Of a stretch of DNA of 18,238 nt, positions 6,637 through 13,696 are shown piece by piece. The stretch is from assembly GCF_019693445.1 (NCBI RefSeq), contig NZ_JAHRBL010000035.1, positions 1 through 18,238 of the forward strand. The letters run 5' to 3'. Within the stretch, counting starts at the first letter, position 1; each line of letters begins with the position of its first letter. The position numbers and the translations under genes were made by a program. The notes under the pieces are model-generated. The model made no database searches. It saw only the letters and a program-made list of their open reading frames with translations, and was not told the origin of the DNA. Source of the stretch: Deinococcus aquaedulcis (GTDB taxonomy: Bacteria > Deinococcota > Deinococci > Deinococcales > Deinococcaceae).

Positions 6637-7764
6637 ATGTCAGACCACCCCCTGTCTCTGGCCCCGGACCGGGAGCGCAGTGAGCCCCCCGTGATTGCCC
6701 ACCTGCGCCAACTGGTTCGCCTGACCGGCCCCAGCGGCAGCGAAGGGGACGTGGTGCGGGCGGTGTACCGCGCGGCTTCTGCCCTGGCCGACGAGGTGCG
6801 CGTGGACGCCTTTGGCAACGTGATTGCTGTGCGCCGCGCCGCCGCCGAAGGCGCCCGGCGCCTGCTGCTGGCCGCCCACATGGACGAGGTGGGTTTCCGG
6901 GTGCGGCAGATTACCCCGGGCGGCTTTTTGCGGCTGGACAAGGTGGGCGGCACCGATGACCGCATTCTGCCGGCCCAGCGCGTGTGGGTGCGCACCCAGC
7001 AGTCACGGCTGCTGGGCGTGATTGGCACCAAGAGCGCCCACCTGCTCACCGACGCGGACCGCCAGCGCGTGGTGCCGCACCCCGAACTGTACGTGGACAT
7101 CGGCGCGCGCAGTGCAGACGAAGCGGTGGGCATGGGCGTGCAACTGGGCGACCCGGTGGGCTTTGTGGGCATCCTGACCGAACTGGGGGTGAACACCGGG
7201 CGCTACACCGCGCACGCGGTGGATGACCGCGCCGGGTGCGCCGTGCTGCTGGCGCTGCTCGAGCACTATCAGGACACGCCGCCCCCCGTGACCGTGATTT
7301 TTGCGTTCACTGTGCAGGAAGAGGTAGGCCTGCGCGGGGCCCAGGCGGTGGCCCAGGCCCACGTTGCTGACGTGGCCCTGGCCCTGGACATGACGGCTGC
7401 CGACGACACCCCGGAGTTTGGGGCCTGTCATCTGGGTCTGGGCAGCGGCCCAGCGGTCAAGGTGATGGATTTCTCTGCGCTGGCCCACCCGGCCGTCCGG
7501 CGGGGGCTGATCGCCGCCGCCGATGCCAGCGGCGTGCCCATCCAGCACGAACTGCTGCGCGGCATTGGTACCGACGCAGGCGCGCTGCAGTACAGCGGCC
7601 ACGGCATTCCTGCCGGCACCGTGTCGGTGGCCAACCGCTACACCCACAGCCCCGTGGAGGTGGTGGACGAACGCGATCTGGTCGGCGCCCTGCATCTGCT
7701 GGATACCTTCATCCAGCGCCTGCCCGGCCTGGACCTACGCTTTGTGGCGCTGGACGAGGGCTGA
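6637..7764 (+). CDS. M42-family metallo-aminopeptidase
   Basis: A 375-aa cytoplasmic di-metal peptidase of the M42 family (TET-type aminopeptidases, often annotated as endoglucanase M), which trims N-terminal residues from peptides. All expected metal and catalytic residues are visible: His81 and Asp83 in AAHMDEVGF, Asp196 in VDDR, the Glu228-Glu229 pair in VQEEVGLRGA, Asp251 in ALDMTAADD, and His337 in YTHSPVEVV. Length is usual for the family (about 340-380 aa). M42 enzymes form 12-mer tetrahedral shells, which is family knowledge. The ATG at 6637 is chosen because family similarity begins after it and a TCTAAT hexamer lies 6 nt upstream; the frame also opens at 6502, but that extension overlaps the uvrA2 start. 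It is divergent from uvrA2 across a 128-bp spacer. Exact peptide specificity cannot be read from sequence. Confidence 0.9.
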   Translation: MSDHPLSLAPDRERSEPPVIAHLRQLVRLTGPSGSEGDVVRAVYRAASALADEVRVDAFGNVIAVRRAAAEGARRLLLAAHMDEVGFRVRQITPGGFLRLDKVGGTDDRILPAQRVWVRTQQSRLLGVIGTKSAHLLTDADRQRVVPHPELYVDIGARSADEAVGMGVQLGDPVGFVGILTELGVNTGRYTAHAVDDRAGCAVLLALLEHYQDTPPPVTVIFAFTVQEEVGLRGAQAVAQAHVADVALALDMTAADDTPEFGACHLGLGSGPAVKVMDFSALAHPAVRRGLIAAADASGVPIQHELLRGIGTDAGALQYSGHGIPAGTVSVANRYTHSPVEVVDERDLVGALHLLDTFIQRLPGLDLRFVALDEG

Positions 7765-7885
7765 GCCCCGGAGGGCGGCTGCAGCGAAGAAATAAGTCGT
7801 TGCAGAGGCTAGCGGCGCGGGCGACATTGAAGGGCGGTGGGCCCGGGCGTCGCGCTGGGTTGTGGGCCGATTCAAAAGGGGAATA

Positions 7886-7906
7886 GGCCGCTGCCAGACA
7901 GCGGCC
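7886..7906 (+). terminator. Hairpin downstream of the M42 peptidase gene
   Basis: GGCCGCTG (7886-7893), loop CCAGA, CAGCGGCC (7899-7906): a perfect 8-bp GC stem about 120 nt after the stop codon. No U-run follows, so termination is plausible only by position between convergent genes. Confidence 0.4.
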
Positions 7907-8003
7907 GATCCCGCCTGTTCCAAGTCCCGCCTGTGCGAGGTGGCGCGAGCAAGCCCTGTGCCCTGCTGCCCGGGTCCACTAATAGGCGCGTCCAGATACA
8001 GCG

Positions 8004-8033
8004 GCGCCCAGCCGGTTGAAGCTGGCTGGGCGC
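8004..8033. terminator. Strong hairpin between convergent genes
   Basis: GCGCCCAGCC (8004-8013) pairs with GGCTGGGCGC (8024-8033) over 10 bp, and weaker pairs continue into the loop. It lies 17 nt past the stop of the DUF945 gene (minus strand) and 240 nt past the M42 gene. Neither strand has a T-tract, so it may terminate weakly or protect 3' ends. The rest of 7765-8049 holds nothing recognisable. Confidence 0.5.
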
Positions 8034-8049
8034 GCCTTGGGAAGAGCGC

Positions 8050-9333
8050 TTACTGCAGCGGCTGACCGTTCACCTTCAGGCCCGCCTGATCCATGTTCAG
8101 GTCGGTGACCAGACGAGAGCCCCGGCGCACCAGCAGGCCGTTCTCCTCGCCGGCCTGTATAAGCCCCTGGGCCATGCTGGGATCGGGCGCCAGGGTGGCC
8201 GCCAGGGTGTTCAGAGCCTGCGCCTCGCCCTCACCGTGCAGGCGCACATCCAGCAGGCCCATCAGCAGTTCGGGACTGTCCAGCACGGCCGCCCAGTCGG
8301 TGGTGGGTGCGCCCTTGAACCCCACCTGCCCAGTGAATTTCACCTCGTCCTTGCCCTGCCCCACCGACAGACGGTCCAGCACCAGAGTGGGCCCGGCCTT
8401 CAGCAGCGCGGTGATCAGGGCATTGACCGCCGCGTCCTCAGGCATCTTCTCGGTCCGGGTCAGGGCGCTGAGCTGCTCCATGGCCTTGCGGTCCAGATTG
8501 TTCAGGGTCACGTTCAGCTGCAGCTTGTTCAGCGTCTTGCCCGCCACTTCCAGACGCTCGGCGCCGTAGCCCACCGCCGAACTCATCAGCGGCCCCTGGC
8601 TGCGGGTCGTGGAGGTCACGGTCAGGCGGTCCAGTTTCAGGGCCTGCCCGCCTGGGGCACCGGCCTCTAGGCTGGCCAGGGTGAACTGCGCCTTGCCGTC
8701 GCCCAGCGTGTCCGGCTGCTGGCTGGCATTCAGCTGCCAGCTGGTCGCGCCCATGGTCAGCCGCATGTCCTTGTCTTCAATCAGCAGCCCCGGCCACTGC
8801 CCGGCCGAGAGCACCTCGCGTTCGGTGGCGCGCACCGTGCCGCTGGCGGCCTGCCAGCGCATGGTGGTCCCCTCCGCCGTGATGGTGCCGGCCGGCACAT
8901 TGAACGTCGTCACGCTGTTGCCGCCGAACTGAATGTCGGTGCGCAGCGAGATCTTCTGGCCGCCAAATGCCCGGTCCAGCTCGGCCTGCACTCCAGGCTC
9001 GAACTGCACGTCGGTGATCACGGTGGCCGCCCCAAAGCGTTTGCCTTGCGGAAACGGACCGTTGTACACGCGGCTGTTCAGCTTGATCACCATAGGATCG
9101 GCGGTTTCAGGCATCAGGGTAATGGTCGTGACCTGGGTGCCGCCAAAGGCCGTCCCCTGGTAGGGCTCACTGACCATGCGCGCCAGCCCGCTTTCGGTCA
9201 GGGCTTTCTGGGTGCGGCCCAATTGGGCCTGCACGTCTTTCTGGGTCTGCTGGGCCGCCACGACGGCCACCGTGGCGCCGCCCAGCAGCAGGGCCGCGCT
9301 CAGCGCGGCGATGGTAAGTGCGCGTTTCTTCAT
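8050..9333 (-). CDS. Exported DUF945 (YdgA-like) protein
   Basis: A 427-aa protein that begins MKKRAL followed by a hydrophobic stretch of about 20 residues ending in VVAAQ: a signal peptide or N-terminal anchor. The remainder is rich in beta-type alternation (repeated LxLxR, VTxTS and similar strands). The middle part, with verbs such as LERLxV, LNKLQLNVTLNNLD and KxxEQLSAL, matches what I know of the DUF945/YdgA family of envelope proteins. The molecular function of that family is unclear; an envelope or periplasmic role is likely. ATG at 9333 is preferred over the adjacent GTG at 9336. A TACGCT hexamer ends 9 nt upstream. The gene is convergent with the M42 gene and 93 bp downstream of the glycerate kinase stop, so read-through from that gene is possible. 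The family call is moderately confident. Confidence 0.78.
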   Translation of the reverse strand: MKKRALTIAALSAALLLGGATVAVVAAQQTQKDVQAQLGRTQKALTESGLARMVSEPYQGTAFGGTQVTTITLMPETADPMVIKLNSRVYNGPFPQGKRFGAATVITDVQFEPGVQAELDRAFGGQKISLRTDIQFGGNSVTTFNVPAGTITAEGTTMRWQAASGTVRATEREVLSAGQWPGLLIEDKDMRLTMGATSWQLNASQQPDTLGDGKAQFTLASLEAGAPGGQALKLDRLTVTSTTRSQGPLMSSAVGYGAERLEVAGKTLNKLQLNVTLNNLDRKAMEQLSALTRTEKMPEDAAVNALITALLKAGPTLVLDRLSVGQGKDEVKFTGQVGFKGAPTTDWAAVLDSPELLMGLLDVRLHGEGEAQALNTLAATLAPDPSMAQGLIQAGEENGLLVRRGSRLVTDLNMDQAGLKVNGQPLQ

Positions 9334-9342
9334 CACCCTGTC

Positions 9343-9348
9343 AGCGTA
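9343..9348 (-). promoter_or_regulatory. Putative -10 element for the DUF945 gene
   Basis: TACGCT on the minus strand (9348-9343) matches TAnnnT and ends 9 nt before the ATG at 9333. A weak AGGG lies in between, so either a leaderless or a very short leader mRNA is possible. Confidence 0.4.
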
Positions 9349-9426
9349 GGGGGTGCCCCAAACGCGCCGGGCCGCATTTGAGGTACAGAATCCTGGACAG
9401 GGGGTGGGGGTTGTACAGGGGCCGGG

Positions 9427-10686
9427 TTACGCCAGTGCCGGGCCGGGCACCAGCACCATCCGCAGATCATTCAGGTTTTGCCCGGTGGGGCCGGTGACCA
9501 CCAGATCGCCCAGCGCGGCAAAAAATGAGCCAGCGTCGTTCTCGCGCAGCGCCCGCTGGGGGTCCAGACCCAGGGCCCCGGCGCGAGCCAGCGTGTCCGG
9601 TGTGACCAGGGCGCCCGCGCCGCCACTGGTGCCATCCACCCCGTCCGAGCCAGCCGAGAGGGCGTAGACCCCCAGGCCAGCCAGCGCCAGGGCCAGCGCG
9701 AATTCGGTGTTCCGCCCGCCGTGACCGCTGCCCCGCACCGTCACGGTGGCCTCGCCGCCCGAGAGGAGGGCCACCGGGGCAGGCCAGGGCGTGCCGCACA
9801 CCTGCACGCTGCGGACCAGGGCTCCATGAAAGGCAGCCAGCTCGCGCGCCTCGCCCGTGAAGGTGTCGCCCAGGATCACCGCCGGGAAGCCCCGGGCCTG
9901 CAGGGCCGCCTGCGCCGCCCGCAGCAGGTCGCGGTTTCCGCCGATCACCTGGGCGTGGGTGTGGGGCAGAGCTGTGGGTGTGTCCTCGTGTTCACCCCGG
10001 GCGCCCGCTTCCAGAACGGCCCGGGCCTCCGGTGCCGCCACCCCAAAACGGTCCAGCACCGCCAGGGCGTCGGCAAAGGTGCTGGGGTCGGGCACCGTGG
10101 GGCCGCTGGCGATGGTGGCTGGGTCGTCGCCTACCACGTCGCTGAGCAGCCACGTGCGCACCCGGGCGCGGGTGGCTGCCGCCAGCTGGCCGCCCTTCAC
10201 GCGCGACAGGTGGCGGCGCACGGTGTTCAGGGCGTGGATGTCGGCTCCGGCACGCATCAGCTCGGCGCTGAGGGCGGCCTTCTGGGCCAGGGTCACGCCG
10301 CGCGGCGCACACAGCAGGGCGCTGCCCCCGCCCGACAGCAGCACCAGCGCCTCGTCCTGTGGCCCCAGGGCGGTCAGCGCACGCAGGGCTTCCTCGGCGG
10401 CGGCCACGCTGCGGGCGTCGGGGTACGGGTGCCCAGCGCGGCGCACGGCCACATGGGCGGGCCACGTAGGCACGGGGGCGCCATCTGGTAGCACGGCCAG
10501 GGCCGGCACGTCGGGGTAGACCTCCAGCGCCGCCGCCAGCATGGGGGCCGCCGCCTTGCCCACGGCCAGGATGAAGCTGGGCGCCGTCCCTTGCAGGTGC
10601 GGCGCCAGCAACCGTCCCGGCGCGGTGGCGGCCAGGGCCTCCTGAAAGCAGGCCAGCAGCAGCGCCCGCGCCTCGTCCGGGGTCAT
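9427..10686 (-). CDS. Glycerate 2-kinase (DUF4147/MOFRL type)
   Basis: A 419-aa protein of the GckA/TtuD glycerate kinase family, which phosphorylates D-glycerate with ATP to 2-phosphoglycerate, linking glycerate or serine-pathway carbon to glycolysis. Visible marks: FILAVGKAAAPM near the N-terminus, a glycine-rich VLLSGGGSALL loop, LSDVVGDDPATIASGPT, LLSGGEATVTV, GGRNTEFALALAL, AGSDGVDGTSGGAGA, and the C-terminal MOFRL segment GPTGQNLNDLRMVL. The length is typical (about 410-450 aa). The ATG at 10686 is preferred over the frame opening at 10791 because family similarity starts there and TACACT ends 6 nt upstream. It stands alone on the minus strand, 93 bp before the DUF945 gene. No neighbouring gene points to a specific glycerate-producing pathway. 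Confidence 0.92.
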   Translation of the reverse strand: MTPDEARALLLACFQEALAATAPGRLLAPHLQGTAPSFILAVGKAAAPMLAAALEVYPDVPALAVLPDGAPVPTWPAHVAVRRAGHPYPDARSVAAAEEALRALTALGPQDEALVLLSGGGSALLCAPRGVTLAQKAALSAELMRAGADIHALNTVRRHLSRVKGGQLAAATRARVRTWLLSDVVGDDPATIASGPTVPDPSTFADALAVLDRFGVAAPEARAVLEAGARGEHEDTPTALPHTHAQVIGGNRDLLRAAQAALQARGFPAVILGDTFTGEARELAAFHGALVRSVQVCGTPWPAPVALLSGGEATVTVRGSGHGGRNTEFALALALAGLGVYALSAGSDGVDGTSGGAGALVTPDTLARAGALGLDPQRALRENDAGSFFAALGDLVVTGPTGQNLNDLRMVLVPGPALA

Positions 10687-10692
10687 ACGCCC

Positions 10693-10698
10693 AGTGTA
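10693..10698 (-). promoter_or_regulatory. Putative -10 element for leaderless glycerate kinase mRNA
   Basis: TACACT on the minus strand (10698-10693) ends 6 nt before the ATG at 10686, leaving no room for a Shine-Dalgarno. A GCGTCA hexamer lies about 16 bp upstream and is a weak -35 candidate. Confidence 0.5.
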
Positions 10699-10845
10699 CG
10701 GCGTGGACAGAATGTGACGCCATGCACGACGAAAATCCCACTTGGTCAGCTTGCTGACGCCAGACTGAAGCTCCGCTCTACGCCCGCTCAAGGGCCGCTC
10801 CAGACTGACTGAAGGTCACGTCATCTGCGCACGCCGCCCCCGGGG

Positions 10846-10851
10846 CACACT
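10846..10851 (+). promoter_or_regulatory. Putative -10 element for the 32-aa microprotein
   Basis: CACACT ends 7 nt before the ATG at 10859. The 7-nt gap contains AAGG, which is too close to act as a normal ribosome binding site. Confidence 0.45.
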
Positions 10852-10858
10852 GCAAGGT

Positions 10859-10957
10859 ATGGAACTGCTGTTTGCCCTGGCCGCGATTGCCCTGCCCCTG
10901 ATCTCCATTCCCGTGATGTACCCCGGCCGCGTGCCCCAAGACGGGACGCCCGAGTGA
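10859..10957 (+). CDS. 32-aa predicted membrane microprotein
   Basis: A short frame starting MELLFALAAIALPL and ending with the polar tail RVPQDGTPE. A hydrophobic run of about 19 residues (positions 3-20) is long enough for one membrane segment, or could be an uncleaved signal. No family is recognised. Support comes from context: a CACACT -10-like element ends 7 nt before the ATG, as for the other genes here, and a 9-bp hairpin follows the stop by 23 nt. It occupies the otherwise empty space between the divergent glycerate kinase gene and the convergent Bax1 gene. High third-position GC is consistent with coding. It may be a regulator of a membrane complex, but that is only a guess. Confidence 0.55.
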   Translation: MELLFALAAIALPLISIPVMYPGRVPQDGTPE

Positions 10958-10980
10958 GTTTCCCCACCGCTGAACCCTGC

Positions 10981-11004
10981 CGGGCACCCTTCCACGGGTG
11001 CCCG
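10981..11004 (+). terminator. Hairpin between the microprotein and Bax1 genes
   Basis: CGGGCACCC (10981-10989), loop TTCCAC, GGGTGCCCG (10996-11004): a perfect 9-bp stem followed on the plus strand by CTTCCGTT, only weakly T-rich. Position suits ending both convergent transcripts. Confidence 0.55.
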
Positions 11005-11015
11005 CTTCCGTTGGC

Positions 11016-12251
11016 TCATTCCCCTTCGCGCACTGCGTAGCGCTCGGCCAGGGCCAGCACGTCTTTGGGGTTCAGCACGCCTTTGAACCACACCACGCGG
11101 TCGCCAAAATCGCTGGGGTCCACGCCAGCCCGTTCCAGGTTCAGGCGCTCGCTCACGCACACGATCACGTCGCGGCGCCCAGCCTTGCGCAGCAGCTCGA
11201 ATTTCTTGCGCAGATACTCTGGGCGCCAGTAGCCCACGATTTCCACCAGCACCGAGCGTTCTCCCTGCACCAGCCGGAAATCCGGCAGAATCACGCCGCC
11301 TGGTACCGGCACCAGGTCCACCTCGCGTTCCAGCTGCCAGGGCGTGTCCAGCTTGGCAAAGCGTTCGGTAAACCCCGATTCCAGGGCGCTGTCGTGCTCC
11401 TGCGGCGGGGCGTAGTGGCTGACGTACCCGTCCTCGCTGGTGAGCTGAAAGGACCACTCGGTGTCGGCAGGGTCCACCCACGCGAGGTCGCGCCGGGGTT
11501 TGAGGGTGGCACTCAGGTCCCATTTGGTCACATGCAGCAGCGCGGGCAGGAACTTGGCCATGCTCAGGCCGTAGCGCGTGGTCTGCCCGAACAGACTGGC
11601 GGGGCCGTCCAGCGTGAGGGTAAAGCCCAGGTTGGCGTCACCCTCCACGGTGGCCATCAGGCCAAAGAACTTCAGGTATTTCAGCAGTTGCTTGTAGCGC
11701 GCCGGTTCATTGCGCCGCGCGGTGATCACCAGTTCGGAGGCGCGGTAGAGGGTTCCTTGTGCCTGCGCCAGGTCGTAGCGGTGAATCAGTTCCAGGGGCG
11801 CGGGTGGCTCGAAGGCCACCAGGGTCTGCTGATCCGGCAGGTCGGCGTAGAGGGCGGCCGTCAGCTCATCCGGGCTCAGGGGCCGCTCCAGGCCCAGCGA
11901 GCGGCCCGCCTGTTCCAGCACCAGCGTGGTCGTGCGGCGGCTGGGCACGCCCGCCTGCGCCAGTTCGAACACGCGCGCGCGCACCACCCCTGGCTCCACG
12001 GGCCCGGCGGCCTCAAAGGTGCCCAGGTTGGTCAGCAGATGGGCCAGCCCGCGCAGCACCTTGAAATCCTGACGCCCCGCTTCGAGGGTGCGCAGTTCGT
12101 CGTCCAGCTCAAAGCGCCGCTTGCCGATGTGGGCTTCAAAAGCGCCGATCAGGGTTTCGGCCAGCGCGAGGTTCTGTGGGGTGGGTTTCAGGCGCCGGGG
12201 CTCCACCAGCCCGGCCTTGACCCGGAACATCAGCAGCTCAGTCGGAAGCAT
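11016..12251 (-). CDS. bax1: Bax1-type (DUF790) nuclease, XPB partner
   Basis: A 411-aa DUF790 protein. In archaea this family is Bax1, a structure-specific nuclease that binds XPB helicase and cuts DNA in bubble or fork structures. The N-terminus opens MLPTELLMFRVKAG, typical of the family. The C-terminal nuclease core shows ILPDFRL (Asp324) and, 13 residues on, VLVEIVGYW (Glu337), followed by RPEYLRKKFELL. This is a PD-(D/E)xK-like layout in which the usual Lys after the second acid is Val339; a Lys in the LRKK helix may substitute. Its ATG overlaps the end of the XPB gene by 14 bp in another frame, so the two are translationally coupled and probably made in fixed ratio. No independent promoter or ribosome binding site is needed. 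The pairing strongly supports the assignment. Confidence 0.9.
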   Translation of the reverse strand: MLPTELLMFRVKAGLVEPRRLKPTPQNLALAETLIGAFEAHIGKRRFELDDELRTLEAGRQDFKVLRGLAHLLTNLGTFEAAGPVEPGVVRARVFELAQAGVPSRRTTTLVLEQAGRSLGLERPLSPDELTAALYADLPDQQTLVAFEPPAPLELIHRYDLAQAQGTLYRASELVITARRNEPARYKQLLKYLKFFGLMATVEGDANLGFTLTLDGPASLFGQTTRYGLSMAKFLPALLHVTKWDLSATLKPRRDLAWVDPADTEWSFQLTSEDGYVSHYAPPQEHDSALESGFTERFAKLDTPWQLEREVDLVPVPGGVILPDFRLVQGERSVLVEIVGYWRPEYLRKKFELLRKAGRRDVIVCVSERLNLERAGVDPSDFGDRVVWFKGVLNPKDVLALAERYAVREGE

Positions 12252-13632
12252 TGAGCACCCCGAAGTCGTCCTCGGCGGGGGCTTTCCACTGGCCCCGGCG
12301 CTGCTGGCTGACGCGCTCCTCGCTGGTGCCCTGGGTGATCACCTCGTACAGCACCGCCTGTTTGCCGGGCGCGCGGCGCAGAATCCGCCCCAGGCGCTGA
12401 ATGTGCTCGCGCTCGGTGGCGGTGCCAGACAGCACCACCGCCACGCTGGCTTCGGGCACGTCCACGCCCTCGTTCAGCACGCGGCTGGTCACCAGCACCC
12501 GGTACGCCCCAGAGCGGAATTTTTCCAGCAGGGCGTGGCGCTCTTTCACCGGCGTCTGGTGCGTGATCGCCGGAATCAGGAACTCGCGGCTGATCCGGTA
12601 CACGGTGGCGTTGTCGTCGGTGAAAATCAGCGTGCGCTCTTTCGGGTGGTTGGCCAGCACCTCTTCGAGCACCCGCAGCTTGCCGCCCGTGCCGTAAGCC
12701 AGCGAACGGGCCTCGCGGTGGGCCAGCATGGCGCGGCGGCCGTGGGGGGTGCCGCTGCTCATCACGAACTGTTTCCAGCCGTCAATGGACCCCAGCCGAA
12801 TGCCGTTCAGGCGCAGGAACTCGTTGCGCTGCGCGATCAGGTCGTCGTAGCGGCGCTGCTCGAAGGGGCTCAGCGACACGCGGATCACCACTTCCTTGTA
12901 AGGCGCCAGTGTTTCGCCCGCCAGATCCTCGGGGGCGGCGTGAAACACCACCGGGCCAATCAGGGTGTCCAGGTCGCGCTCGCGGCCGTCGCTGCGCTTG
13001 GGCGTGGCGGTCAGGCCCAGGCGGTAGGGGGCGAGGCCCATCTCGGCAATCACGCGGGTGAAGTCGCTGGGCAGGTGATGGGCTTCATCGAAAATCTGCA
13101 GGGCGTAGCGCCCGGCCAGCGTCTCGGCGTGAATGGCCGCCGAATCGTAGGTGCTGACCAGCAGCGGGGTCTCGTCGTGGCTGCCGCCGCCCAGCAGGCC
13201 TACCTGCCCGTCTGGAAAGGCGGCCACCAACCCGGCATACCACTGGTGCAGCAGGTCCAGGGTGGGCACGCAGATCAGCGCGCTGCGGGGGGTGTCGCGC
13301 AGCGCCAGTTGCGCTACCAGCGTCTTGCCTGCCCCCGTGGGCAGCACCACCACGCCCCGGCGTCCGGCCCGTTTCCAGGCGTTCAGGGCCCGGGTCTGGT
13401 GTACGTAGGGGGTCACCTCGCGCGCAAAGCCCAGGTCCAGCTTCTCAAAGGCGGCGGCGCTGTCGCGGAAGGGCACGCCGGCTTCCCGCAGGGCCTCCAC
13501 CACGGCGCGGTAAGCCCGGCCCGGCGCCCGCCACGACTGGCTGCGCGCGTCCCAGAGAAAGTGGTCACGCACGGGCGCGGGCACCTCGGTCATCACGAGG
13601 GTCCCCCGGTCCAGGCGCAGCGCAGGCGTCAT
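12238..13632 (-). CDS. xpb: XPB/Rad25-family DNA helicase
   Basis: A 464-aa superfamily 2 helicase that opens DNA 3' to 5' around lesions or at promoters (family knowledge). An N-terminal damage-recognition-like region of about 70 residues precedes helicase domain 1: VLPTGAGKTLV (Walker A, Lys103), IFDEAHH (DEAH box, 182-185), GLTATPKRSDGRE (motif III region). Domain 2 carries LIFTDDNATVYRIS, VLVTSRVLNEGVDVPEA (motif V) and HIQRLGRILRR (motif VI, with arginine fingers). ATG 13632 is chosen because TACGAT ends 10 nt upstream; ATG 13644 would overlap that element, and the upstream extension to 13758 is arginine- and proline-rich noise. It forms an overlapping pair with the Bax1 nuclease, giving a helicase-nuclease likely used in excision-type repair. 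Symbol used descriptively. Confidence 0.93.
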   Translation of the reverse strand: MTPALRLDRGTLVMTEVPAPVRDHFLWDARSQSWRAPGRAYRAVVEALREAGVPFRDSAAAFEKLDLGFAREVTPYVHQTRALNAWKRAGRRGVVVLPTGAGKTLVAQLALRDTPRSALICVPTLDLLHQWYAGLVAAFPDGQVGLLGGGSHDETPLLVSTYDSAAIHAETLAGRYALQIFDEAHHLPSDFTRVIAEMGLAPYRLGLTATPKRSDGRERDLDTLIGPVVFHAAPEDLAGETLAPYKEVVIRVSLSPFEQRRYDDLIAQRNEFLRLNGIRLGSIDGWKQFVMSSGTPHGRRAMLAHREARSLAYGTGGKLRVLEEVLANHPKERTLIFTDDNATVYRISREFLIPAITHQTPVKERHALLEKFRSGAYRVLVTSRVLNEGVDVPEASVAVVLSGTATEREHIQRLGRILRRAPGKQAVLYEVITQGTSEERVSQQRRGQWKAPAEDDFGVLNASD

Positions 13633-13642
13633 CCTGCGGGGC

Positions 13643-13648
13643 ATCGTA
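13643..13648 (-). promoter_or_regulatory. Putative -10 element for the xpb-bax1 operon
   Basis: TACGAT on the minus strand (13648-13643) matches TAnnnT and ends 10 nt before the ATG at 13632. It sits in the 64-bp spacer after the acyl-CoA-dehydrogenase-like gene, so the pair probably has its own promoter. Confidence 0.45.
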
Positions 13649-13696
13649 CCCGGGGGGCGGGGGCAGGTGCCGTGCGCCGGGGCGCATTTCGCGCGC

